Assembly: GCA_965649825.1 (NCBI GenBank)
Contig: OZ287694.1
Span: 744,001 to 808,000 of the forward strand
Direction: 5' to 3'
Length of the DNA stretch: 64,000 nt
DNA from: Penicillus capitatus
Lineage: Eukaryota > Chlorophyta
In this document: one piece after another, positions 49,257 through 59,007 of the stretch
Position numbering within the stretch: position 1 is the stretch's first letter
Layout: each line of letters starts with the position of its first letter
Notes under the pieces: generated by a model
Databases searched by the model: none
Seen by the model: the letters and a program-made list of their open reading frames with translations, nothing else
Told to the model about the DNA's origin: nothing
Position numbers and translations under genes: made by a program

Positions 49257-50643
49257 TCACGTTTGTGCGTCATCCTGATAAGAAGAAAGTGTGTCCAGTC
49301 GTTCGAGTGGTCTCATGTCTAACGGCTCTTCCTTGAATCCCGTCATCTCGTCGATCATTATCCTTTCCCGTTCCCGTTCGCTCATTTCGAGGCGGCCATG
49401 CGTATTCTGCAGCCATTGCTTGAACTCCCAGTCCGTCGTATGAAAGAGGACAAACAGCGAATGGCGTTCGTGATCGAATCCGAGCCGCTCCATCAGTTCC
49501 ACTCGTGGAATCATGTGATCCTTAACAGACATCCCCAGCAGCGACGGAAAATGATAGAGATCCGTCAGCTTCCGCTTCAGTCGGTCTCGCACGAACAGCA
49601 ACTGATGCCGAATCGTCGAAGGTGGCCATGAGAGCACATGTGGCACTCTTCTCAGAATTCGAGCCGCCAAATGCTGATCCCCCTCGAGCAGCTCAAGCAT
49701 CGCTTCATAGCTATGGAACAGGATATCTGATTTTGTCTCGAACAGGACCAGCCCTCTCAGGCAGATATAGTGCACGGTGCGATGATCCGAGTGCGTGACC
49801 TCCTGAATCCAGCGTACCCGAAATCGAATGCTTTTCTCTAGTGAGGTGCCCAAGACACCAGGAAAGAATCTGAGATGATGAAGAAAAGCATCTCTCGGCG
49901 TTTTGAGGACGTCCAAGAAGTAAGAGACGATCGGTCGAATGCGTTCTTCGATGGAGAGACTCAACAGACGTGGATACTTCTCCACCATCGAGGCAAACCG
50001 TTCGAGCGGCATGTCGAGTTCTCGGATGAAGTAATGCGCACATGGGACGATCGTTTTCTCCAGATGCAGCGAAGCCACACGCGGATCTTTGGCACAGAGA
50101 TTGGCAATGCCGAGCTTTGGCAGACGGAGGGTCTGATGGAAATAGACCAGAAAAGCCTGAATCCTTCGATGATCCGATCGCAATGTCCACGGCGCATGTC
50201 GGAGCACTTGAACGAGGTGCTTGTCTTTGAAGCCAAACCACCGAAGATACTCCACATTCTCACGCACTTTGTCAAAGCTGAGGTCACACATCGATGCATA
50301 TGGAGGAATGATGGATGAAAAGTGTGAGAACGCACTCGGTTCGCAGAAAACTCCCGTCGCGGTGGACCGCCTGAAGGAGATCGTTTGGATAGAAGCCGAA
50401 GACAATGTAATCGGCGACTTTGGCCAAGAGATGTCGACGAAGGCCAGGCTGGACGCCATTATGTTGCTCGTGTGCGAGAACGACGTTGCGCAAAGCGTTC
50501 GGCGCCAGGCCGAATCCGTCACGTAATGGATGCGCTTCGGTCGTCGCAGAAACAGAGAATCGGCGAAGCACCGCCGAGGAGGCTCCCCTTCGTAGAGCCG
50601 CTGCCATCATGGCGGTCGCGACAACCGTCGTGCTTCGGGTCAT
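49257..50643 (-). CDS. mTERF-family organellar protein
   Basis: mTERF proteins are helical-repeat nucleic-acid binders controlling organelle transcription or RNA processing. Intron 50278-50335 (58 nt) joins an amino-terminal exon to the large exon exactly at RTDFDKVRENVEYLRWFG. The first exon is targeting-like (MMAAALRRGASSAVLRRFSV) and starts at 50643 or the internal Met at 50610; from 50643 the product is 442 aa. mTERF repeats: VRENVEYLRWFGFKDKHLVQVLRHAPW, MVEKYPRLLSLSIEERIRPIV, HHLRFFPGVLGTSLEKSIRF, ILRRVPHVLSWPPSTIRHQL and YHFPSLLGMSVKDHMIPRVEL. The longer uninterrupted frame that starts at 50522 is an artefact of reading through the intron. Its start codon abuts the divergent methyltransferase gene. 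Confidence 0.9.
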
Positions 50644-51471
50644 GGATGCGATTCCCTCTTCGACGGACGCCTATGCGCACGTGGCGTATTGGGAGCGGCG
50701 ATTTGAGGAGGAACAGGGGCATGAATGGTTTGGAGGCTACGCTCAATTTCGCCACCTCGTCCAACCGCACATCGCACCCGAAGCTCGGATTCTGATTCTG
50801 GGCAATGGAACCTCCTCTCTACCGTACGATCTCCAACAGGATGGCTATCATCGCATCACTGCAACAGACATCTGCCCCAACGTCGTGCACAAGATGCAGC
50901 GTCGGTATCGGCGACCTCTATCCCTCTCCATCACATGACATCGCATGCTAGGCATGCATCGGTGGTCTTTGAAGTGGCAGACATGTGTGCGCTGCCTTAT
51001 GAAGATGGCAGATTTGACGTGGTGATAGAGAAGGGCACATTGGATGTGCTTTTCACCGAGGCGCCGAGTCTGTGGCAGCCACCTGCTGCTGTCTGCGAAC
51101 GGATGGACACGGCATGCAACGAGATTCGTCGTGTGCTATCGCCGACGGGGCGCCTCTTCTCGATCACCTTCACCCAACCGCATTTCCGCCGACCATTCTT
51201 CCACCGTAACGACGCCCCTCCCATCCGCTCTGCCTTTGAGTAGATGTCCTTCAAAGGCGGCGGCTGGTCCTGTCATGTGGATACCTTTGGCGACAAGGGT
51301 TGTCTCGAGTACTTTGTCTATCGTCTGCACAAGATGGCAGATTCCGTACCGCAACGATCATCGAGTCCGTCCCGTTTAGACACGCAGGCATGGACGATGG
51401 AACAAGATCCGATGCACACGCATTTAGACGAAGAGAGCTTTTTGTTTTCGATGGAAGATCTTTGGCAGTAA
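50642..51471 (+). CDS. METTL-type class I SAM methyltransferase
   Basis: Resembles the METTL13 / EEF1AKMT4 / CSKMT group of lysine methyltransferases. ATG 50642 (MDAIPSSTDAYAHVAYWERR) or upstream 50609. The motif YWERRFEEEQGHEWFGGYAQF is the characteristic opening. Motif I: ARILILGNGTSSLPYDLQQDG, then ITATDICPNVVHKMQRRY. After an intron: VVFEVADMCALPYEDGRFDV, VIEKGTLDVLF (the EKG-T-LD signature of this group), and NEIRRVLSPTGRLFSITFTQPHFR. The last exon carries GGGWSCHVDTFGDKGCLEYF and ends at 51471, though GGCAGTAAG there could also be a splice donor to a short further exon. The protein substrate is unknown. Confidence 0.88.
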
Positions 51472-51685
51472 GTTGTAGATTCTTTGAGACAGGGAGGTTT
51501 CATAGCATCCTCTCTAAATCTCACAATCAGCAGAGCAGATAAAGTCAATCAACCCAATCATCGTTTCCATCAAAAGCAGCAAGCACCACTTTATGACCGC
51601 AATCAATTGAATGAATAGCCATACAGCTGCTCAAGTAGAGCACAGCGATTGTCTATTTTCAACATAGAGAGGGGATGGCAACATC

Positions 51686-52111
51686 TCAGGCCTCGTGTCC
51701 CTCATCTTGCATTCGATTGGGATTGTTCTTCATCAGATACGACGCCAAGAACTCGACAGGGTCTTCAGGACGTTCCCTCACCTATATGATCACACTCTCA
51801 CTCTTTTTGAGGATAGCTCACGCAGTGCGGACCACAGTGAGGAGACCCTTCATCAAAATGGGTACGACAGTTGATTCCAAGTACTGTCTCACAGACATTG
51901 CATGGGTATTGATCTTTGTTTCTGGACTAACAGTGGTGGCTTTCTGCAGCGATTTCATAGCGCTCATGAGATCAGGAGGGTCATATTCCGGCGGTTTCGG
52001 TGTCGAAGGCTGCGGCAGTCTGGGCAGTCTGGACTTGGGACGTTCAAAGGGCACGCCCGCTTCCACGCCACCCGAGGCATCAGGAATCATGTCTGGATTG
52101 ACGTCACTCAT
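51686..52111 (-). CDS. DPY30-domain protein (COMPASS/SET1 cofactor type)
   Basis: Dpy-30 proteins dimerise and anchor Ash2 in H3K4 methyltransferase complexes; related domains occur in flagellar proteins. ATG 52111 opens a Pro-rich head (ERPKSRLPRLPQPSTPKPPE). The domain begins VRQYLESTVVPILMKGLLTV. An intron of about 50 nt with a weak gtccgc donor joins to VRERPEDPVEFLASYLMKNN; with this junction the spacing of GLLTVVRERP equals that of known Dpy-30 domains. Stop at 51686. Total about 125 aa. A nuclear role is more likely given the simple architecture, but this is inferred. Confidence 0.88.
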
Positions 52112-52434
52112 CTAAGCAAACCCAAAGTGTTGTCTCGTCCGTCAACGACGCGCAGCGCAACGCAGCGCAACGCTTAGGGCTTTTGATGGTCCCAAAGGAC
52201 AGCGGGAGACGTGCAGATAATGTGGACAACGTGAGTGTACCTTTTTCTGTTCGACGCCGAGGATGGCAATGCCGATGGACGGTCAGAGGAAAAACGAGAC
52301 CAGAAGAGAGCGTGAATGGCAAGATGCAAATGTGCTTCCATTAAAACGACGACGGGTGTAGGAATACACCTTGAACGTACAAACCATCAGCTGCGCTCCC
52401 TAGCCAGGCGTCTCCATCCGCCGACACAAGGTAT

Positions 52435-52902
52435 TCAGGATGGGTCCGCCTCTTCTTGCTTGGCGGGAGAGGGCGTTGAGGGGGACGTGATGGGACTATG
52501 GGTCGTGGAAGAGGACGAACGCAGTTTGGCGATCTTGAGCGATGCGTTGTTGTGGAGTATCTGACCCACACGAAGCTCTCGAGGAGAGACGCCAGGGAAA
52601 TCTCTCTCTGCCAGGACGCGCAGTTTGAAAAGCGTCTTGAGCAACGTCTTCTGCGCGGCGGCGCGATTTCCGTGGCGCATAAGCAATCGCGTCATCTTTT
52701 CGAGCATCGCGTTCGACGGCCACTCAGACGAACAGCGAGCGGATTGGGAGGGACGCTGGAGAGTATGTTCGTTCGCTTGCCGATGACGACAGGCGGCATA
52801 TGTTCGTTCGTTTGTACGATAAACATGACGAAGCGTCGACGTCTTGGCATGCAGCACAGGCGATGGATGCACGTACTGTTCTACAGCCTGCGACGGCAAC
52901 AC
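52435..52902 (-). CDS. Uncertain; weak uS7-like mitochondrial ribosomal protein fragment
   Basis: Open frame of 155 codons. The segment MLEKMTRLLMRHGNRAAAQK followed by TLLKTLFKL resembles the helix around the GKK motif of ribosomal protein uS7 (small-subunit head, here perhaps the mitochondrial form), and VSPRELRVGQILHN sits where uS7 has its next helix. The expected beta-hairpin (RRVGG-YQVP) was not found in any frame nearby, so the match may be chance. The amino part is compositionally odd (His/Arg/Thr-rich). Confidence 0.3.
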   Translation of the reverse strand: MLPSQAVEQYVHPSPVLHAKTSTLRHVYRTNERTYAACRHRQANEHTLQRPSQSARCSSEWPSNAMLEKMTRLLMRHGNRAAAQKTLLKTLFKLRVLAERDFPGVSPRELRVGQILHNNASLKIAKLRSSSSTTHSPITSPSTPSPAKQEEADPS

Positions 52903-53782
52903 ATCTTGTCGTCAATTTCGCCCTCTGATGGCAATGTATGGAGAGCAGGATGGAGTGAGACCCTGGGAAATAAAGGGCCTTCTCTGTCGAGGGCAATTGG
53001 ACGACAAGCTGCTCCAGGAGCCTGTTTCGAACAACGGTCCAGAAATGTCGATCAATGAACGAAGCACGAAATTCTAAACCAGCTGCAGGACTTCACAGCA
53101 GCCAGTGAGATTGCCGAAGCATGCCGTCGCTGTCATCACGGCAGTTTTCTGCTCCTGCAATCTGTTGCCGCTCTGTGCTTATGTTTCTTTCTTCTGTATT
53201 ATGAGTGTAAAGTACCTGGAATCTGATCTCGATCGGGAAAGAGAGGAGCATCGTCGGGCTGGTCGTACGCTGCACATCCTCAGGGTGTACCTTTGCGTTT
53301 AGCTGTTCGGCCTTACGACAGGTACCCACGCATCCGTTGTCATGATCTATGCATCCGGGTTACGTTCTTACACTCAATTGCCGAGCTGCCGATCGCAGAC
53401 TGTCTGAGAGGAAAACGACCTTTCCTGCGGATACCCGTATGCATCGACTGGCACAACGCTGTGGCCTAACATCTGACAAGAGCGTCGTCTATTTATCCAT
53501 GCTAAACCGCGGAGTCTGATCAGGGGGAGGTTCTGATGTGCAGTCGACTAGGCTGGGAGCACTTAACAAAACAGTCGCAACGAACTCAGACCATGACCAA
53601 ATGAAAACAGAGTCATCTTGACACCCGACAGGAAGATGTCTCTAGCACCTAGTCGAACAGCTTGAATAGAGACTAGAACGAGATTTGAATCCGCCCGCCA
53701 TGAAATAGGAATCAACTGAGCTTCGTTAAGGGGAGAGGGTTCACCCATTCATACTAACTAGCATACATGTCGAATCAGGGCC
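52903..53782. other. Intergenic, nothing identified
   Basis: Only short frames; a 65-codon plus-strand frame at 53105-53302 has a hydrophobic start but no family. A patch near 53690 (gatttgaatcc) recalls a tRNA B box, but no cloverleaf could be folded around it. Confidence 0.4.
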
Positions 53783-54640
53783 TCATGTGTTGTAAGAAAA
53801 ACTGGAAGACTGCGTCGAAGGATCGCGATGGTACGGTTCCAGTGATACGAGCTCGATGTCTCCGCAGGGATATGAGAGTTCACTCACCAGACTCTCCCAC
53901 GAGTCGAGGATTCCGAAAGTGTAATGCACATCAGCCGTCTTTTCATCACGACTGTCGCGACGACTGTTGTTGCTTTTTCGATGAGCGAGCGGCTCTTGGA
54001 AGCGATGCACTTGGACGGCGGAATCTCGGCTAGAAAACAAAGAGTTGAGATGGGTGATTTCAATGCGGCAGCAAAGCTTGCCTTGACAGTAGATGGGAGG
54101 CAGAGGGAATGGCAAGTTGGTGTCTCGCAAAGATATCCGAGTCAGTGAGGAATCGATTGCATCGTTTGATTTCTCCGACTGAGACGTTGTACTTAACGGC
54201 GAGTCCAGCTATGGTATCACACAAGCGGACCTGTACAGGCGACCTTCGCCTTTAGCCTGAGGCCGACGCAGGAATGGAGAAACCGTATGCAGAAGAGTGC
54301 CATTGTCGTGGTCTTCAGAGGAGACGGGAGAACAGGTGGATGAAGAGGCGGTAAAGGAACCATCGGTGGACATATCCAAAAGTGGACGACATTCAAATGC
54401 ACTTCATTTTCGGCATCTTGACCTGAATGGAGTCCTTCCTTAAGAACGGCCGACGACGGCACCGTAGGCGATGCCCTGCACAGCCGTAGACACACCTGAG
54501 TCCTGTGCAGGTCATGTAAGGAGACTTCGATATACCATAACAGAAATGCGTGATCCGTATATAACGTGATAAGGCTTTGTCTTTTAAGCACTCTGCGTGT
54601 ATAGAGAGTACTGGCGCGGTGATTTGACAGGCGAAGATGG
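53783..54640 (-). CDS. LysM-domain protein (LYSMD-like)
   Basis: Intracellular LysM-domain proteins of this kind occur across eukaryotes with poorly known roles. In the minus strand near 54240-54090 the reading VRLCDTIAGLAVKYNVSVGE continues IKRCNRFLTDSDIFARHQLAIPS. It gives a complete LysM fold pattern: G/DT-IAGLA-KY-V---I---N, then D-IF-R--L-IP. It needs a small intron just before VRLCD. The upstream part (to about 54640) and downstream exon (54010-53783, with FGILDSWESLVSEL) are in line with a small cytosolic LYSMD-type protein, but their splice sites are not settled. No signal peptide was seen. Confidence 0.6.
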
Positions 54641-55093
54641 GTTACTCCAGTAGCACATGGCGTGTGCAAAGAGAAGCGGATGTACGAGTCTAAACGATGC
54701 TAGAGTTTCTTCGACGCGTTGTCAAGATTCGATACTCTATTCCCTTAGAAAATGAGTCAATAAGAGGGTGGATGGTCGTCGTACCGTCAGGTCACCACCG
54801 ACTGCCTATGCGCGTACGTGCTGCCTGCCGTCTACGGCATCCAACAACGGCAATGACGATCCTGGCGTCGGTTTGTTACTCTTCTTCGATTTCATAAGTG
54901 CGAAAGCACGCGTCTGTTGTCTCCAGCTAAGAAAGAAACTCAACGTTGCGCCGTCCATGTCTCTGTCGACGAATCTCCTGTCTCGCGAAAATGATGCCAT
55001 CCATCAGCTCTATGTTTTAGAATTGCGTGTGTTCGTTCGTTGGTTTGTTCGTTCGTTCGGACATCGTGCCAGAAAGTAGTTGACTGCGGCTGA
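54641..55093. other. Intergenic, nothing identified
   Basis: Short frames only. The region precedes the SAP-like gene and should contain its promoter and that of the divergent LysM gene. It includes a short gttcgttcgttggtttgttcgttcg patch near 55030. Confidence 0.4.
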
Positions 55094-55729
55094 ATGGAGT
55101 TGGAAACGTCTTTGAAGAAATTGTCGCGCCGCGAATTGCAATCCCTTGCGAAGCGCTGCGGCGTCCGAGCCAATTCAAAGTCAACACAGATCGTTGCAGA
55201 AATGCTAACCTTCTGCAAGAACACGCTCAAAGCGACGCCGCTCTTCGGCGATCTCCTCTTCCCCAAGAGACCTCCCACGACGACGGAGGACGAACCCAGA
55301 GCCTCACTCGTCGTTTACGAAAACAACGCTTTTCAAGACAAGCCCGTTGAGAAACCGGAGCCGAACGACGACGATACGGATGTCAAGTCGAATGGCGTTT
55401 CGGATGAAGTGGCGAAAGCGTATCGCGATGGAAAGGAACGCGGCATCTGGTTTGGAAGAATGTACCAGAAGCTTGACGATCTCGAAGATCAATGGAAGAG
55501 CTACCTCGCCCAGCCAAAGCGCCGCCGGGGCCTGAGGCAAAAGGAGAATCGCACGGGGTCCCTCCCGAAGAAATCGCGTCAGGCGAAGACACCTGGTCCG
55601 AAAGGAAGGCATTCGCCGAGGCGCATTCGAAAGCGAGAAGTCAAACGCGTTCGGACGCGAACGCCACTGAGTGTACGTAAGAAGACGATCGGGAAGGGCA
55701 GAAGCCAGATCAAGCGTCGTCCGTTATGA
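55094..55729 (+). CDS. SAP-like motif basic nuclear-type protein, 211 aa
   Basis: Uninterrupted frame from ATG 55094 to 55729. The amino-terminal helix pair LKKLSRRELQSLAKRCGVRA followed by NSKSTQIVAEML fits a SAP-type (or Rho-N-like) nucleic-acid-binding motif. The middle is acidic (EPNDDDTDVKS) with a short helix, DEVAKAYRDGKERG. The last 60 residues are extremely basic (RRRGLRQKENR, KRVRTRTPLSVRKKTIGKG), typical of nucleic-acid binding. No enzyme domain. It converges on the kelch gene with only 5 bp between the two stop codons. Confidence 0.72.
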   Translation: MELETSLKKLSRRELQSLAKRCGVRANSKSTQIVAEMLTFCKNTLKATPLFGDLLFPKRPPTTTEDEPRASLVVYENNAFQDKPVEKPEPNDDDTDVKSNGVSDEVAKAYRDGKERGIWFGRMYQKLDDLEDQWKSYLAQPKRRRGLRQKENRTGSLPKKSRQAKTPGPKGRHSPRRIRKREVKRVRTRTPLSVRKKTIGKGRSQIKRRPL

Positions 55730-55734
55730 CGTCA

Positions 55735-57453
55735 TTATGCGATCCCGTTGTACAAAAGGCGTTTCGGGATCTTGACGACAGAATGAAATAACCGGTAGTC
55801 AATGTGTCCATGCGATATATCTGTCTCCCATGGACCGTTATCGATGCGTCGCTCCATCTTCTGTGGCTTCTGTTCGTCGTTGTATCCACCGATGACGTAG
55901 AGATCGTCGTGCAGAAAAGTGGCGGCGGCGTCTTTTCGACAGGCGATCATGTTGCTGCACGATCGCCACGAACGCTTTGGTGTATCGAAGACATCGATCA
56001 AGGCGGTGGCCCCTCGACCGTAGTCGCCACCGACAGCATAGACGTCCAATCCACGCACGGCTCCGGTGAGAAATCCACGGGGATTCGTCATCTCGCCGAC
56101 CTTCTGCCATTTGCTCTACGAAACAGTCATCGCAACGGTGGGCGGTATGTAGCAAAGGATAGCGACCTCGCGCGGATCGTACTGCTCGACGTCTTTGACG
56201 GCGCGGCCACGTTCATCGAATCCACCAAATGCAAAGAGAACATGACGCTCCGGCATCGCAACGAGGGAATGGCGCCACCTTTGTGGGATAACGCCTTTGA
56301 ATTCTGAGTTGGAACGGGATGGATGCCGACCTCGGGTACTGCAATGTTGGAAGAGGTACCCAACGATCGCCTCCCGGATCGTACAGGTCTGCGAGATTTC
56401 GGACGCTTGCTAACTGACCCACAGCGTAGAGCTTGCCATTGAGGGCCGTCGATACGACACCTTCCCTCGCCACAGGCATCGACGATCCCGTTGACCACCG
56501 CTCTGTGTGTCACAGACACAAGCGATGATGCTATTGAAAGAAGGTCATTTCAAACATACCTGAACGGAAGCTGTAAGATCGAACGGTGCCGATCGGCGTG
56601 CTCTTCTCCATTCCGCCGATCAGAACGAGCATCTCCGCCACAACAGCTGCCCCGCCCCACACAAATGACGCACCTGTATGCCTCACTTCTTTCCTTTGCG
56701 TTTGGAGGAAGAGTCGGGCAGACCGAGAGGAAAGCTCAAGATCGGTGCCCATGAAGACGTCTCCAAATGAAAGGCATCCACTTGCGCACACGCATCACTC
56801 TCAACAGCCTCGAAGGAATGCGGAATGCCGCCGACGATGGCGAGCCTCGCGGCTTCTGGGACACACGGTACAGATCGCCCTCTCGATGTCTCGCCGCCAC
56901 GAGTAAAGGGAGGAGCATAACGACGGGAATGCTCTTGATACTCTTCATCGGCTATCTCCGCTGTCGGCAGCTGCGTCGCCGTCTCTTGTTGCTGAGAAGA
57001 CGATGCCGGACACCACTTGGGTGACATCTCTCTCCCATCGCCTGCGCGACTGTCCTGGATCCACGTCTCTGTACTGTGCTCCGATGGCATGGCGTTCGTG
57101 ACGGAGGGTACGGAAGTGCTTGTCGTTTCTTCCTCTCCGAAGGATTCTCGAAAAAACGCATTGAATAGACCCAAACGCGTTTTGGTGATCTCTTCTTTGC
57201 TGTGCTCGATCTCGACATCCACGCGCATCAGGGCATCGCTCACATCGGCCTTCTCTTTGAGGCGTTCCTCATGTGAACGTGTCTCGGCGTCAAGGACGCC
57301 GTCCGGCTCCGTCTGGACCGCCACGTCAAAGTATCTCCTATTCGACACCGAACGGCAATTTGCATAACGCGCTGCTCTCTCGGTTAAAGTCGCCGTTGTT
57401 AAATAGCTTGTGTGCGCTGGTAGTGGCCGTCCTTTCACATCGTGTTCTGACAT
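55735..57453 (-). CDS. Kelch-repeat beta-propeller protein
   Basis: ATG 57453 (MSEHDVKGRPLPAHTSYL). The amino part is a charged helix with EERLKEKADVSDALMRVDVE and then a disordered Ser/Thr/Gln-rich stretch. Kelch motifs follow across introns: RLAIVGGIPHSFEAVESD, a strand near 56640 reading VLIGGMEKSTPIGTVRSY, GVVSTALNGKLYAVGQ with LADLYDPGGDRWVPLPTL, GLDVYAVGGDYGRGATALID with VFDTPKRSWRSCSNM, and HDDLYVIGGYNDEQ. The GG and Y---W spacing is standard kelch. No BTB or F-box domain is visible, so it is not an obvious Cullin adaptor. Stop at 55735. Confidence 0.82.
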
Positions 57454-57545
57454 CTCGTGCGACCCAAGTGCATCGCAGTGCCGCAGATACGGAAAATGGG
57501 GATCGTATACAGACAGCGACGTACGTCCCTTTGTCGTCGATCAAC

Positions 57546-57922
57546 ATGTCGTCCTCTTTCGAAGGCAACCTCAAGAAAGAGACAAAACCGCATCGATGCA
57601 ATGACCGCGTCGAAGACGTCATCGAAGTGCGACGCTCGATGCGACGAAAGGCAGATAATCATCGCACACACCTCTAGGCGCTATTCGAAGGATTCGGAAA
57701 CTACCGAGAAACACTCGTCCCTGCATGGAAGATCATGATGCGCTGTTTTCGATCAAAAGAAGGGTCAGGCCCTTTCACTCCTATCCACAACGGCATATGA
57801 TGTGACCCGCCTGCAGGGAGGAACCCAATGATCCTTACATCTTTCTCACAGACAAGAATCCGTGCTACATCGATCCGGCGTCGAGGAAAAGCGACGAAGA
57901 ACTCAAAGACACATGGCAGTAG
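57546..57922 (+). CDS. Small orphan protein, about 90 aa, two introns
   Basis: I do not recognise it. ATG 57546 (MSSSFEGNLKKETKPHRCND). Introns of about 52 nt near 57616-57676 and 57761-57820 join to VEDVIEALFEGFGNYRETLV and then PAWKIMMRCFRSKEG followed by EEPNDPYIFLTDKNPCYIDP. It ends SDEELKDTWQ, stop 57920-57922. Frame closure at both junctions and the ordinary amino-acid makeup support it. Small size and scattered Cys would suit a mitochondrial or plastid accessory subunit, but this is a guess. It converges on the RbcX gene. Confidence 0.5.
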
Positions 57923-58195
57923 TGCAGGCAGTCTATCTATCTCACTCTTTTTGAGATGCTGTCTGCGAGTGGAAAGGCCTGTCCCGTCGATGAGTGATGG
58001 AGTCTTCGTGCGATACGCGTCTACGATGGCGATGATCGAAGGCCGTCATCAGGTTTCTTCTCACAGTCACATATGTGATGATTACTGATACAAGCGTGCT
58101 GTCTCAATACCGAGAGACGCAGCTCGCTGGTTCGATCGTATGCATACAACACAGTCGGCATCGCCGCCGTCTGTGCAGAGCCGTCCACTTCGCTC

Positions 58196-58953
58196 TCATT
58201 CTCCAAGTTCTGGTCGTGGCTTGGCAGTGAAGATAAAGTTTACGGAATCACTCAAACTCTCTCGCAGAATCTCCAGATTCGCGTCGTTGACGTACTCCAT
58301 GACATCTGAATCTTTCACTCTCTGTGACCAGCCGTCACATCATCACATACCGATGTGCGCAGTGCCTTGCCTGATACCATTCGCGAATGAGCCATAATCG
58401 CGTCGTCAAGATTCTCTCACCCAACTGTCGTCTCTCCTGCATCGCGAACGAACCAACACACTTCACACGCTCCCTTGCATCCATCCATTCACACGCACTT
58501 TGATGAGAAGCTTACAGAAAAGGTAGCTTCGAGCCGGCGGATGCTCCACCGTGAAATTGTACAGATACCTGCGAGGCAAAGACAGACATCTCGTTCTTTC
58601 GATTACCCATCCGTTGCAGTCAGACTTGTAGTTGACCGGGTCCGTCTCTTGCAGTTGACCCAACACCGTCTTGACGGCTTTGTACGTGAACAAATCCGTC
58701 AAATGCTGCGAGGCCATGAATGGGTTCGGCGACAGGACATATGGCGGCGCACTTTCGATATATCTTCGAAGCCTTCGTGATATTGCCCGGCCATTTCTGC
58801 ACGGATCTCCATACTTCGTCCGCGAGCCGTCGCTGCCGAACGGCGTCGTGTCGGGGCCGTCGCGATCGGTCGGCCCATCCACGCCACCTTGCGAGATCCG
58901 CCATATACCGCGCGTGGGCAGCGCAGAGCCATTCGCAGCATACCCGGCATCAT
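58196..58953 (-). CDS. RbcX-type Rubisco assembly chaperone, organelle-targeted
   Basis: RbcX dimers bind the carboxy tail of the Rubisco large subunit during assembly in cyanobacteria and plastids. ATG 58953 opens an Arg-rich, acid-poor presequence (MLRMALRCPRAVYGG then GRPIATAPTRRRSAATARG). An intron (near 58756-58710) joins ISK to HLTDLFTYKAVKTVLGQLQE followed by TDPVNYKYLYNF. This matches the RbcX core Y--V--VL-QL-ETNP and its following -L-NF. Further exons on the same strand carry ERRQLGERILTTRLWLIREW (compare the family KERQELAERVMITRL) and YVNDANLEILRESLSDSVNF, stop at 58196. Two internal splice phases around 58530-58450 and near 58380 were not resolved. The motif order over four exons makes chance unlikely. 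Confidence 0.75.
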
Positions 58954-59007
58954 TCAGCAATTGCTCCCACTTGTCGTACAAATCGTCTTAAGGCCCAGTC
59001 GGTTGTC

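Noticed and set aside
49257-50522. mTERF protein starting at 50522 without intron
   Set aside because: The first 80 codons of that frame read through an intron. Splicing 50278-50335 joins a targeting-like exon in phase with the first mTERF repeat.
53670-53760. Possible tRNA gene (gatttgaatcc patch)
   Set aside because: No A box and no acceptor stem could be paired around it.
58088-58330. Plus-strand frame with YNTVGIAAVCAEPSTSLSF
   Set aside because: It looked like an exon of the small gene at 57.5 kb, but it is antisense to the last RbcX exon, whose protein matches the family.
58463-58981. 172-codon minus-strand frame starting MYDKWEQLL
   Set aside because: It reads through introns. Only its segment ASQHLTDLFTYKAVKTVL belongs to the RbcX gene; the start and tail are in other frames.
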